Source: Aptenodytes patagonicus (taxonomy: Eukaryota > Chordata > Aves > Sphenisciformes > Spheniscidae). Taken from it: a stretch of 64,000 bases of DNA. Made by a program: the position numbers and the translations under genes. The DNA lies in NCBI RefSeq assembly GCF_965638725.1, contig NC_134961.1, positions 3,782,001 to 3,846,000 on the forward strand. The letters run 5' to 3'. Each line of letters starts with the position of its first letter. Position 1 is the stretch's first letter. Under the pieces are notes generated by a model. The model saw nothing but the letters and a program-made list of their open reading frames with translations. It did not search any database and was not told the DNA's origin. Below, piece by piece: positions 48,201 through 58,523 of the stretch.

Positions 48201-51200
48201 AATGCGAGGAGGCCAAGCATATCAGTGTGAGGGCAAAAAGAATGGTGTGACACACCTCACTGCAGCATTTCTGGAAGCATCTCTCTTCCCCTTTCACTTC
48301 CCGTGACACTATCAGCAGATACTCTGACTGCTGGGCCCGGCCACAGCTGTACTGGGAACCTATACTGACAAGCTGAAATAACCAATCAAAGCAAAACACA
48401 AAAAGAAACCTTTGTAAAGCTGAAGCACATACCGTTATCCAAATCGTACAAATAACAGATGAGCTCAAATGTTCAGGTAACATTTACTTGCCACTACAAC
48501 AGGTTGCTATCAAGCTACAACTTTCATTTCAACATACTTAAAAGTTATGGAGGCAGTTGCAAGGCCCTCTGCAATTTCAAGGGAAGTTAAGAGTTACTGG
48601 TAGTAAGTCAGAAAACTCCCCATATCACTGTGGTGTAGCCAACTACTCTGAAAAACATAAACGAAGTTTGGTGCATTATGAAAGTGAGCATTATTTTCCT
48701 GTCATACTTGCCAAGTGCAGAAGGTAACGTGGATATAAAACTGGAAGGTGTTACGTAAAGCAATATATCAAGCCTGGGTATGAAAGAGCTTCATCTTGCT
48801 CCGGATATTGATAAACAAAATACAGCTAAGGAAACTTATGAAGTCAACTAGAGGAAAAAAAGTTGAGTGCTCTAAATTGGTTTTAGAAGGGGTAATTTAC
48901 AGAAGATCCAAGAAAGTAAGTGGAGTGGAAAAAATTGTCTGTCTTGTTCCCATAAAAATCAGTACCAAGAACTCTGTTCACACTTGCCAAACGTCTAATA
49001 ATTCAGAAGTTCAGAACAACCTCAGCTAAACTTCTCAACTTGTTATTACAAAAAATATTTTATCTTAATAACACATGACAATTCCTAGCCCATTTAAATT
49101 AAAGCATAGACTGCCAATGCACTTGAGAAAGATTAGAGCTTTAAATTAAACATGAAGAACTAGACAACAACTGCCTATTCTGAGTAAACTGGAGATTACT
49201 ACTGATGAGAAGGCTCATGAACAGTAAATTTATTTTTATCCTGCTATTGTTATGTGAATAATTTTGAAGGCAGCACCTAAATACCATCCTCCTCATATAG
49301 CGAACATATTTAAGACAGCATTATGGTGACAGACTCAGATCACATTAATCATTCAAATTTACATGACTGACACACCACTGCTGTCTAAAGCCTTTGTATG
49401 TAGCAATTTTGTATAGCCCAAAGTTTCTCATGCAGTATTGCCAAAATATTGTTTTTCCTGATTGCCTGAAGAGGTAACAATTGAAGCTAAAAATCATCTA
49501 CAAAATAACCCACTGAAATCACAAAAGTGGGGCAGCACAACTATTGGCAGTAGTTTTTGGACTGGGACTGATACATAATTGCAGTATTCTAGCAGCGCTT
49601 TCACTTGTATTCTTTGGAAAAATGCATCAATACATCTGCATAAGTGCACCAGAAGTTTAACACCTTTCACTCCTATTTAATCACCACATCCAATTGTATT
49701 TTACAATAACATTTTGAAATGTTATAGGGAGAGAAATATTTTTGATCAAAACCAACCACTTAAACATGTTATATGGGGCACAGAGCACAAGGACGCTCAA
49801 CCCATAGGAATATTACTCCTCTGAAAAAGCTGATGATTTCTATCCCACCAATGATAATATGTACAAAGCATGGTAGGTGCCATCCCAAAGACCGCGTCTG
49901 AAGGAAGCATGCTGCTGAGCAACACAGGTTTAGAAAAAATAAAAAATTACAGAAATGCTACAGCATTCTCAAATCTCAACAATAAAGCTGTTTAGATTAT
50001 ACAGAATATTCTAATCATGTTTCCAGTGATGTTTGCTAAAAGCAGGTCTGCAATGCAACCAAAGGAGAGAATGGCCTAGTCTGAGGTAATGAGAAGCTGA
50101 GTATTATAAGACCATACAGCTGTTGTGTTTATCTACTTCAAACTATGTGTCTAAGAGAGAGCAACATGGGGAAGGGAGGAAGTAGGGAGAAAGCTGGATG
50201 AAACAAGAACATAACATTCAAGAAAACCACTCTAATTTTCCAGTTCTAAAAGAGATTCTAAATTCTAAGAGGTTATAATAGTTCTTTCAGCAGTTGCACT
50301 GTCAAAGCAGTATTACTCCCAAATACAATATCCCCAAAGAATACAAGGCTTTAGGACAGGTAAAAGCCATAGTATCATTTAATCTGTCAAAAAGTAAAGA
50401 ATCTCTATTTGTAATGAAAGCTAGTTTCTCGTGACAAAGAAGAATGCCAAAAAAACTTTGTCATTGCACTGGTCAAAAAACAATCATGTGCATTAAGTGA
50501 GAGCTTTTTTCAGAGACTTAAACAACATTCAGCTTCTGGCATGCCAGACAGACCTGGTAATACTTGAGCTGGAGAACTGAAACGTAAGAAGCTTTCTCTG
50601 TGCTGGTTTAGTTTATTTGATCACAGCTGTCTCCATGACACCAGCACCTTACACATTTCATGGAATATAAACAAAACATTCTCTTTTACCTGTGTGTGCC
50701 GTACTTTTTAAAAATGTTGCTTAGTTGCATTATTAGAGTGAGACTGCACAGGATAAGATAATAATGTGCTTATTCCAATCTCTCCTACAGTTGGCACCAG
50801 ACAGTGAAAAAGATGCTGGCAGCTGAGCACTTGTGTCTCACTCCAGAGTTAACAGATTCATTGCTCCAAAGCAGTTTAAATATTCCGGTAGGTTAGGAAT
50901 GTGAAGGATGAAGAGGCCATGTAGTTAGTTTCTTATTTACAGAGATTAGCAAAGATAACAGAAAGATCTTGCAATTTCACAATGTATTCTTGAATGTACA
51001 CACAAACCTATTTTTATGCAGTGTAAAGAACAAAAACATTCACGTAGCTCACACCTATCCAGCTTCACATCCACACTGGTTAAGTTCACCCTCCTACGTG
51101 CGTCAGAATCATTGTTTGGGCCTGACAAACATTTCTCTCCCAAGCTCATCTCTTTTACCCAGAGCTCTTTATATCTGACCTACCATTTGTATAAACTTGT

Positions 51201-51734
51201 ATTAGTTAATTTTGGTTTATTCACCCTTCAAATGCTCGTGTGTGGACACCGAAGAATTACATTTCAAACATGATGTAGATGTTTTTTTAGAAAGTCAGCA
51301 CAATTTACCTCCTGGGAAGTTAGTTTTTTTGTTGTCTGACAAATAAGAATACAAATATCAAATTTTAACTCAACTGTGTATCTTTATCTATCCAATTTCT
51401 GAAAATGACTGCACTTAAAAAGATGCACAGAATTGACTTTATACTCCTCTTTCACATAACTGAATTTTTAGAAGACTTTGTAATTATATCCCATATGGTT
51501 TTTTTACCTGTTCAAATTTCCAGCCATCAGACATTGTGGAAACCATTTGAGTGAGTTCCTCTTCCTGGCACTGCAGCACCCTGTACACATGTTTGACTGG
51601 CACCTTCAAGAAGAAATACAAGATGCTCAATACAGCATGGAATTCACTATGTTTGTGACTTGTCTAAAGTTGCCCTTATTCTTTACAAATGGTAAGCAAC
51701 GACACCTTGGACACCTTGTCTTTTTTTTCTTTTC

Positions 51735-51766
<32 letters not shown>

Positions 51767-54098
51767 CTCATCTGTTCAGAATCACCTTGCAGAAGACTCA
51801 ATGCTTCATGAATATTTCAGGGACTGAAAGTGCTACTTAACAGTTATAACAAAATAATCTTAAGACTTACCTGTCATTCCATATGGTAGCAAACCACATA
51901 ATTCAAAATGAAGGTTGAGGATCTGCAGAGGCCTACTTAACTTTAAGGAATGTCTGACCATATTCAAAAATGTCTTTATTTCCCTGTTAAAGTTCCCCAT
52001 CCAGAGCAATTAATAACTAGGACCATTGAAGCTGAAACCCTTTAGAAAATGTTATCAGAGCAACTCTGCTATCCCGCAACCCAGCTTCAAGAGAAATTTG
52101 GCAACATGAGTTTGTAGTATCTCCATGAAGACTCAGTTATCAGGGAATGCCAGAGCAGCAGAGTTAAAGAACAAACCTGAATACTTTCTTTACTTAACAG
52201 TTTCTCTATCATATTCACTTTCATGAAGAAATATTCATAAGCTGCTATGAGAAGAGGCAGAGTCTTCTCAACTACAGAGCACTAAAAATAAAGAAACTAA
52301 CCTTGCTACAAAAGCATGACAGGAGCTAAACAGCATCTGTATGTATGCTGTATAAACATACTGTATAAACAGCAGTTATACCATAGTTAGGCAATCTCAT
52401 CATATTCAGAGTATTTAAATGTATGAGAAAAATATATTCTACAAAAGCTGTTTTCTAAAATAACTATTTCCAGAAATGGTATTACGACAAATTCTACTAT
52501 TACCAGACATTTTTGAACAATTCTTCAGAATGTTTTCAGTTTTTGAACAAGAACTAGAACCACATGCCTGTGCTCTTTGTAAGCAAACTGGCAGGTACTG
52601 GCAGTTAAGAATATTAATCTTTGTGTACTAAGGGTTCCAGCTCAGCCAGCGATGGAGGCAGCCATTCAGTATCTTACTGGGGAAATGAGCAGTTAATGAA
52701 AAAAAATGGAACCCACCCACTACTTGCCATAGAACAAATAATCAAAAACACACTAGAAAACAGCCTCACCTGTGAGATCTTGCTGTCTCTTTCTCTTATT
52801 TTGTCCTTTACCAGTTTTATTAGTGATGTGATATTGTAGAATTCAGCCTCTTCCAGTACACCTAGTATAAGAACATTTTTTGGAAAGAGAGTGTAAGCAA
52901 GGATTCCAGGCCAAAAGCACCAACCGGTTCTCTACAATCTTCTCTACAGCTATAGAAAATGATTTATTTTGCCCTAGGAAAAGTTCATTTACCAACCTAA
53001 TGATTCTGGCTTCCTTCAGGCACATGTAGTTTAAAGTCTAGCTCATTCTGAAAAACTGTCCTAAAAAAACCCCAAAGAGAACTGATGCCATTTCACATAT
53101 AGAATGAGAGGCAGGAAACCAAAAAAAGGAGCACAAATGCCATTCCATAGCAGACTGATGAACCACTATAGCTCAGGCCCTGCCTCAGGCTGGAATATGA
53201 AAGAGAAATTCAAATAGTCCTGCTGAAAGGCGCTGCAGCTGCTAGTGTGCAGAAAATTTTTCTTCCTGTCATTTGAGATCTTAGACCCTGAAACAAAAGC
53301 TTCAAGACACATACTACAGACTGCTCCCACTCACATGTTCAAGCCTCACCTGTTCTCCGCACGTACTGTTTAACAATGCACATGGAAATTATATTTCACA
53401 TTATTTCCTGTTAATATTGTTAGACTGTATTTCTCTCTGATCAATTTCTTCAATATCTTATCAATACAGTTTTAGTACTATATGGTTTAAAACAGTCATT
53501 GTCCATTAGGGTAAAATTGATATGAATTGGGGACAGGGAGGAAGAAGCTGGGGGCAGGATTTACTCTTCAAGAGCATAATCCACACATCTGAACATCCCA
53601 GAACTTCACTCTTACTTCGCTTTACATCTTCTAAAGCTTGTTTCACAGCCAGTATTCTTTTTCTTGAAGAGGACTAAACCCAAATATTTCACACAGTCAT
53701 ACAGGAAAGATACAAGATTATATGATAAAAGGCATCTCCCCTCATGTTTGAAGATTTGTGTGCTATTTCTAACTAGGGACGGGGGTTGTGAAATCAGGAA
53801 TCATACTCAAAACACTCAGATAACAGCATATGCTATAACTGCACAATACCCATCAGCTTCTCTTGAAACAGATGGAAATGCTACACTGATTAAGATTTAC
53901 CATCTACGTGTAAGTTACTTTTGGTGACTCAAAAGCAGTGAAAATAATAAGCAAGTGACAAGAAAGCAAGAGATTTAATAACATCTTACCTTCTTCAGCT
54001 AGGTCCTTGTTAATAACCAGTTTTCCATGTCTGAGATAGTTCAGTACTGGCCCAAAGTAGGTCGGGTCTCTGTCTATTAAATAGGCACCTGTTTCATC
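30246..54098 (-). CDS. KCTD5: BTB/POZ protein KCTD5, coding exons 2-6 (5' exon outside window)
   Basis: KCTD5 is a pentameric BTB adaptor for cullin-3 ubiquitin ligases, implicated in turnover of G-protein beta-gamma. Coding exons on the minus strand are 54098-53990, 52861-52770, 51603-51508, 41875-41750 and 30275-30246. Phases are compatible and every border is GT-AG. Together they encode 150 residues from [20 protein letters not shown] to ILQERGSRM. Human KCTD5 has 234 residues and its exon 1 ends just before DETGAY, so about 84 residues with the start of the BTB domain lie beyond base 64000. Exon 2 carries the second half of the BTB fold; later exons form the C-terminal domain ([20 protein letters not shown]). 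The last intron is 11.5 kb and holds four CR1 copies. A duplicate of the penultimate exon lies at 48151-48372. In human, KCTD5 lies over 1 Mb from UBE2I on 16p13.3, so the gene order differs. Confidence 0.96.
30276..31921 (-). other. KCTD5: KCTD5 last intron, 3' part
   Basis: 1.65 kb of AT-rich sequence up to the 5'-truncated CR1. No coding exon or known repeat was recognised. Confidence 0.7.
32460..33731 (+). pseudogene. CR1 ORF2 reverse transcriptase fragment, defective
   Basis: An open stretch of 423 codons covers the reverse transcriptase domain, with the conserved A, B and C motifs including FADD. It is part of a longer frame starting at 31941, broken once by TGA at 32334-32336. It ends prematurely after a frameshift near 33680, whose continuation is in the +1 frame from 33739. 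Decay is mild, so the insertion is relatively recent among avian CR1s. Confidence 0.9.
33739..34125 (+). pseudogene. CR1 ORF2 C-terminal part, out of frame with the upstream part
   Basis: 128 codons with the conserved [14 protein letters not shown], then [11 protein letters not shown], typical of the CR1 ORF2 C-terminus, ending just before the element's 3' UTR. It is separated from the upstream frame by a shift between about 33680 and 33739. Confidence 0.9.
34219..36090 (-). other. KCTD5: KCTD5 last intron, unique sequence between CR1 copies
   Basis: AT-rich intron sequence with an A20 run at 34602-34621. No exon was recognised. Confidence 0.7.
36091..36868 (-). mobile_element. CR1 LINE 3' fragment, reverse orientation
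   Basis: It starts on + with atcacagaatcacc, the complement of the CR1 3' end, and runs through complements of the C-terminal ORF2 motifs (on the minus strand [12 protein letters not shown] and [17 protein letters not shown]), to about the segment upstream of [15 protein letters not shown]. It carries several stops. It is in the same orientation as KCTD5. Confidence 0.93.
37396..37959 (+). mobile_element. CR1 LINE 3' fragment
   Basis: It begins at the segment that corresponds to the end of the reverse transcriptase region (cctgtactcagcactggtga) and continues through [20 protein letters not shown] to the 3' end, gattctatgattctatga. The coding frame is broken near 37736. Confidence 0.93.
38214..38412 (+). 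mobile_element. CR1 LINE 3' end, short fragment
   Basis: Only about 200 bases of the CR1 3' end remain (ggtggtgaggcactgggaca up to ccattctatgattctatgat). The break point upstream is near 38214. Confidence 0.9.
38943..38987 (-). CDS. KCTD5: Possible alternative KCTD5 terminal exon with acidic tail
   Basis: On the minus strand a pyrimidine-rich stretch and gccactcag acceptor open a phase-0 frame [14 protein letters not shown] followed by TAA at 38945-38943. Spliced from exon 41875-41750 it would give a 14-residue acidic tail in place of ILQERGSRM. An AATAAA at 38550-38545 lies about 400 bases on. The match of acceptor and phase could be chance. Confidence 0.25.
   Translation of the reverse strand, partial: SEDEETDYDMNDSD
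38988..41749 (-). other. KCTD5: KCTD5 last intron, 5' part
   Basis: 2.76 kb of AT-rich intron directly downstream of the canonical LVSIGS exon. No transposable element was recognised. The proposed acidic terminal exon lies at its end. Confidence 0.65.
41750..41875 (-). CDS. KCTD5: KCTD5 coding exon 5, canonical LVSIGS exon
   Basis: A 126-base exon in phase 0 at both ends. It encodes [20 protein letters not shown] and [20 protein letters not shown], ending AK. The acceptor follows a long T tract and reads atctttcag; the donor is gtaagt. The sequence matches KCTD5/KCTD2/KCTD17 family C-terminal domains closely. Confidence 0.97.
45024..45057 (+). repeat. Compound poly-C / poly-A tract
   Basis: Eight C, one T, eleven C and fourteen A in a row, directly visible. 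Length is likely polymorphic. Confidence 0.95.
47711..47837. repeat. Imperfect inverted repeat, arms about 53-55 bp, loop about 19 bases
   Basis: The arm 47711-47765 begins tgttccagtttgaatatatt. The arm 47785-47837 is its near-perfect reverse complement, with differences only in two short patches. The whole could fold into a long hairpin in KCTD5 pre-mRNA, 314 bases downstream of the duplicate exon. It may be a tiny non-autonomous DNA element or a local inverted duplication; I do not recognise a family. Confidence 0.9.
48063..48068 (-). terminator. KCTD5: Possible poly(A) signal for the alternative KCTD5 last exon
   Basis: AATAAA on the minus strand about 83 bases after the stop of the duplicate exon. 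The hexamer is common in AT-rich sequence, so this is only supportive. Confidence 0.3.
48151..48372 (-). CDS. KCTD5: Duplicate, divergent copy of the KCTD5 LVSIGS exon; candidate alternative exon
   Basis: On the minus strand an acceptor tgattggttatttcag leads, in phase 0, into [20 protein letters not shown] then [10 protein letters not shown]. It aligns without gaps to the first 26 codons of exon 41875-41750: 14 identical residues and several conservative changes (Phe/Tyr, Val/Ile, Lys/Arg, Leu/Val). Six identical residues use different synonymous codons, which is the mark of coding constraint. If read to its stop (48153-48151) it adds 73 residues ending in a hydrophobic stretch ([18 protein letters not shown]). 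Alternatively a gtgtgt donor after 48256 gives a 117-base, phase-0 exon that could replace the canonical one and splice on to the ILQERGSRM exon. Expression is not shown by sequence. Confidence 0.65.
   Translation of the reverse strand, partial: LVSIGSQYSCGRAQQSEYLLIVSREVKGEERCFQKCCSEVCHTILFALTLICLASSHFFCFRIIPLYSWMYST
48373..51507 (-). other. KCTD5: KCTD5 intron between exon 4 and the duplicate LVSIGS exon
   Basis: 3.1 kb, AT-rich. No other coding exon or repeat family was recognised. Confidence 0.7.
51508..51603 (-). CDS. KCTD5: KCTD5 coding exon 4
   Basis: A 96-base exon in phase 0 at both ends. It encodes [20 protein letters not shown] and [12 protein letters not shown], the start of the C-terminal domain. 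The donor is gtaaaa. It can be joined in frame to either copy of the LVSIGS exon. Confidence 0.97.
51604..52769 (-). other. KCTD5: KCTD5 intron 3
   Basis: 1.17 kb. A T-rich tract on + at 51721-51757 (A-rich on the sense strand) lies about 120 bases upstream of the exon 4 acceptor. Nothing else is notable. Confidence 0.7.
52770..52861 (-). CDS. KCTD5: KCTD5 coding exon 3
   Basis: A 92-base exon that completes a split glycine and encodes [20 protein letters not shown] and [10 protein letters not shown], the end of the BTB domain and the linker. The acceptor is tatactag and the donor gtgagg. Confidence 0.97.
52862..53989 (-). other. KCTD5: KCTD5 intron 2
   Basis: 1.13 kb of AT-rich sequence with no recognised feature. 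Confidence 0.7.
53990..54098 (-). CDS. KCTD5: KCTD5 coding exon 2 (BTB domain, second half)
   Basis: A 109-base exon starting in phase 0 with [20 protein letters not shown], then [16 protein letters not shown], the conserved BTB/T1 segment. The donor is gtaaga. Upstream on the sense strand is an unusually long G/T-rich tract that includes the acceptor. Confidence 0.97.
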
Positions 54099-54102
54099 CT
54101 AC

Positions 54103-54185
54103 ATTAGGGGGAAAAAAAAACAACCAAAAACAAAACAAAAACCCCAAAACACCACAAAAAAAACCCCAAACAAACAAACAAACAA
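54103..54185 (+). repeat. KCTD5: A/C-rich low-complexity tract next to the KCTD5 exon 2 acceptor
   Basis: On + this is a run of A with scattered C (aaaccccaaacaaacaaaca). On the KCTD5 sense strand it is an 80-base G/T tract that leads directly into the taatgtag acceptor of exon 2. Confidence 0.9.
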
Positions 54186-57100
54186 GCCAAAAAAACCCCA
54201 CAATGATTTGAATGTCCAAGCAGGAATGGCAAGCTAATATTCAGCTTGGCATCTAAATAGCAAGCAGGTATTCAGACATAGCCACATCCCTTAAAGCCAA
54301 ATTTATAAAAGACATTAAAAGGAATTCAACAATGTAATTGTAATTGTATCAGACTGATCACTCAACTCAATCATGTACTACACAACTTCTCTTATCTGAC
54401 CAATTCCCCCCAGCCCCTTATCAAAAGATTATCAACATTGTTAGCATGAAAGATCTAAGCACCGAGAACACTGAAAATTAAGGTTAAACATAACAAAAAC
54501 AGGAAACTATCATTTTGTTTGGAAACCTGAAGAATCAGAACAAAGGCTACATTCCAGTGAGGTTCAAATACCAGCTTTTTTTTTTTTTTTTTTAAATTAA
54601 AGGCAAACCAACCTACCTTCTCTTTAACCTCAACACTTTGTTCTAAAAGCTTTTGGTTTTGCCTTAGCTCAGATGTACAAATACTCACAGGGTACTGAGA
54701 ACACCTGTGTACCAAGCAAGGGTTGTATGTGCATCTTCTAAAAAAAAAAGTATACTGAAGATGCAGTTCCCAACTACCTCATGCAGACAAAGAAGGGACA
54801 GATCAAACTAACTGATGCTCAGTTTACTGAACAGAGTACAGCATTTTGTGGAATGCAAAACACAGTTCAAGAAATTCGCCTGCATAGCTGATATTCTTGA
54901 CAAACAGATAAAGAAGCAAAACTGGTATTTCCTACATAATTTAGAGTCTATGTGTGAACCCCTGTGATCAATGCAGTACTGACAATACTTTGTGCTGGCC
55001 AGAGGTCTAAGAAAGATTGATAAGACAGACGTCTAATAGATCCACTGCTCCTTTCTACTATCGAGTGGATCACTGACAGTATTAATCCTTTAGTACCTGG
55101 TTTGGTACTAAAGTTTTGGTGCAATAGATATCCTACAGAAATATACTGGAGACAGGTGGCAGCACCCCAAATACTTTTTTTATTTATTCTTATTTTTAAT
55201 ATTCTAGTAGTTTACAGGAGATACCAAAAAAGTATTACTACCAACAATCCTAGCTAAATTTGAATCACTCTCCCCAAAAACTACATGTGATAGTGATACT
55301 TCTTGTTTCACATGAAAAAAATCCTACTGACCCAATCCTTTGCATTTGGACATTAATGCTGACATGTAAAAGTTTGATTACTGAACTGTGATACCTGAAA
55401 ACTCTCTCTACTTAACAGTATCTAAAGTTCCTAAAATGTTTCATTGGAAAAAAAAATGGTTGATGTATTTTCAGGTACATGGATTTAGTTTCTGAATAAC
55501 TACGCTTGTCTAACCAGCGTTGGTGGAATGTAGAAAGACCACAGCCTGAACTACAAAAAACATAAACATCTTTCTATAATTACAAGCTAAATGCTTTACA
55601 CGCTTAGACACACTGTCATTTTAGAAGAAGTGAAGGGGTGTTATATTTTACATAAAATTAACTGTTCAAGAAACTGCTAATATATTAAAATGTGCTGTCA
55701 GTTAACCTACACTCAGCAGACAGTGCTTGATGAAGTCTAATCACCATTTCTTCTGACCTAAACTTATGGTCTCACAGAAGTGACACTATGCACCAAAAAC
55801 AGTAGATAGATGAAATGCATAAAATGGTATCTTTTTAATGTTTCACATTTGAATATATTTACATTACCAAAACACTTCAAGAATGAACAATCTACAGACA
55901 CAACCCAAAGAAATTAAATTAGCTGACAACTGTATGAATTATAACCTGAAAAGTATTATTTAATACAGGAATGGAAACCAGTGAAGTTGGAAAGGAAGAT
56001 TAAAACTGATAAAAAGAAACACTGTTTTAAAGAAAAAAAGCAGTCTTTGGTCATCAGTTGAACTGAATTAAGAAACATAGGGGCTTACAAAACTGGAATT
56101 CCTCCCAGTTAAGGGAAATAAGTCTCTAGAAACAAGCTTCTTCAATAAGGTTATTGTATTCTTTTACACTACAGTGTTTTCTCACATCACCCTCTGAAGC
56201 AATACTGGCCACCAGCTCTACACCATTAGAGACAGGTGGGTCACAGAAGCAAAGTAACTAAAAGCTCTAAATGAAATCTCAAGTAACAATGGTTACTTCA
56301 CTCCTTACACAAAAGGCCACAAAATTTTTATTTTTTTTTTTTTACAGACTACAGTATCTGACATTACTCTTAACTGAGTAGATTTCTATATACTAAACAG
56401 GCTTCCAATAAAAACACAAAGGGAACAAGCTATGTCAGGCCTTCTCTTTCAACTTCTACCTAATGAGAGGTCACCAGCAACCTGCATTGCCTGAATTCAT
56501 TAGCGTAGCATGCACATCAGAGCTTATTATTAGCACTTGTACCAAACATGCTTTACACATACTGACAGCATCCACTCTGTGAAACATAACATAGGTAGAA
56601 GACAAAAGCAATTCTATTATTAACCATTTTCCTCATCATCCACAAACTTTTTTCCCATTGTTGTTCCTCATCTCACTTTTTTCCCCGTTATACTCATTCC
56701 TTTCCTAACCACTATCAAGTTTTCTTCCTCACCAAATTACCATTTAGAATCTATAAAAATGCTTAATCTTCACACTGATAAATACAAATATCATACCAAA
56801 CATATGTATAATATACCACATATGAATAAAGTGCCATCTCACTAGTGTCATAGTTTACTCTATGAAGCCTTTCAGGCAACAACGTGTCTCCAAAAAATAA
56901 TAAAAAAGAAGAAAAAGGAACCCAAAAGTCTTATAATTTATGGTATAATAGTAACTTTTTTCCTTTTTTACATTAGTTAATATCAATAGTTAAAGTTTAA
57001 GAACTCTGGCTAAATTCTAACAGTGAGCAATCCAAATTCTGTCAACAGGATTCACTTTAGTATGTAAATTCCATGCAAAATTATAAATAGACTGAACAAC

Positions 57101-58484
57101 TCAGAGTAACTGGCCACTTGCTTACCCAGATTACATATAGGGAAAACATGCACTAATGAACATTATTCCAAAGAGAAAGATGCGTGTCTTGGACTTTGAC
57201 CTTACAACACAGGTGTGCTACAGACTAGTGCCAGGGAGTCAAGACCCAAAATGTAAACGATTCAGTAAAGAATATTGTAACAATACGCAAAGAATGCACA
57301 GGCAAAAGAGGCACAAAATTTACTTTCTAGGCATCTTCCTATAGGAAATGCCTTCTCACTCCTCCTTTAGAGTGAGCGGCCTGATTATCCTTCAACGTAC
57401 GCTAAGCACTTCATGTTGAAAACACTAAGAAAAGCCGATTACACTAGATCTTTAAGGATATTTATGTAATCATAAAACCAATAAAAGCTGACACAGTAAT
57501 GTAGTCATCTGCTCCACCTAGAACTCTCAAAATATGGGTCACAAGTCCTTCCACACTTTCAGAATATTGTCAGGATTGGCTTCATCCACATGTACCTGAA
57601 AACACATTGTATTCTCATGTGTAATTAGAATTTTGGACGCTCTTTCTAAAAGAAACATTTTTGGTTTATTTGAAGATGAGTAATAAATTGCACTTCAAAT
57701 GTGATCTAGACAGTTCAAAGGTGTAGCTACAGTTTGCACAGACATAACTGAACTAGCTTTAAGCTTGCTAGCTTGAATATTAATAGACTGTGCTGTCCCA
57801 GCTATGCTACTTCCTCTGCTAACTAGTTAGTTAGGTTTCTACAAGCTTTGAGCAAGTTTGAATCTTCACTGACACAACTAGTGTGGGTATTTTGAAGCCA
57901 TTTCCCAAGTTTCCGGTGAATACCACAAATGCCAGACAAATCTATATTCTAATAAGGTCTCAGTTTTCTCTCTTGTAGATATATTTTATACAAACAGGTG
58001 TTAATGTTTACCAGAACAGCAGCTGAAACTCAGGTTTCCTCTCTATTCAGTATAGTCACATAACCTCGCATTTCAACCCCATAGGTGTTCCATACAAATT
58101 TTGCCACTCTTTGCAAATGCTCCAGTCGTCTTTGCGTATCCAACACAAAAGTGTTGATTAACCACATAGGTGTTTGTATCTTCACCCAGTTCTGGTTTTG
58201 CATTACATTCTTCTCTCTAGCAAGTTTTTCCTTCCTTGTCCGTAAGTCCTAGACCTTCTCCATACCCGCTCCTTTTTACAAGGACACCTTTTAAAAGACA
58301 ACATTGCTGAGGTACAGTGAAGGCTGCATTTGTTTACCACCACTCTCCCACACCAATGTTTAGTCCAAGTTACAAATACCATGGAATTTTGGAGGAAGCC
58401 TAATAACTTGCTCTTAAATTTTCAATCACCTGGTTCAGCATACCAATGAAAAGTCAGCGTAGCTCACAATCATATTCCTTCCTC

Positions 58485-58523
58485 ATTAATTATTATTATT
58501 ATTATTATTAATTATTAATTAAC
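58485..58523 (+). repeat. (TTA)n microsatellite
   Basis: Imperfect run of ATT/TTA units, directly visible. Confidence 0.9.
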
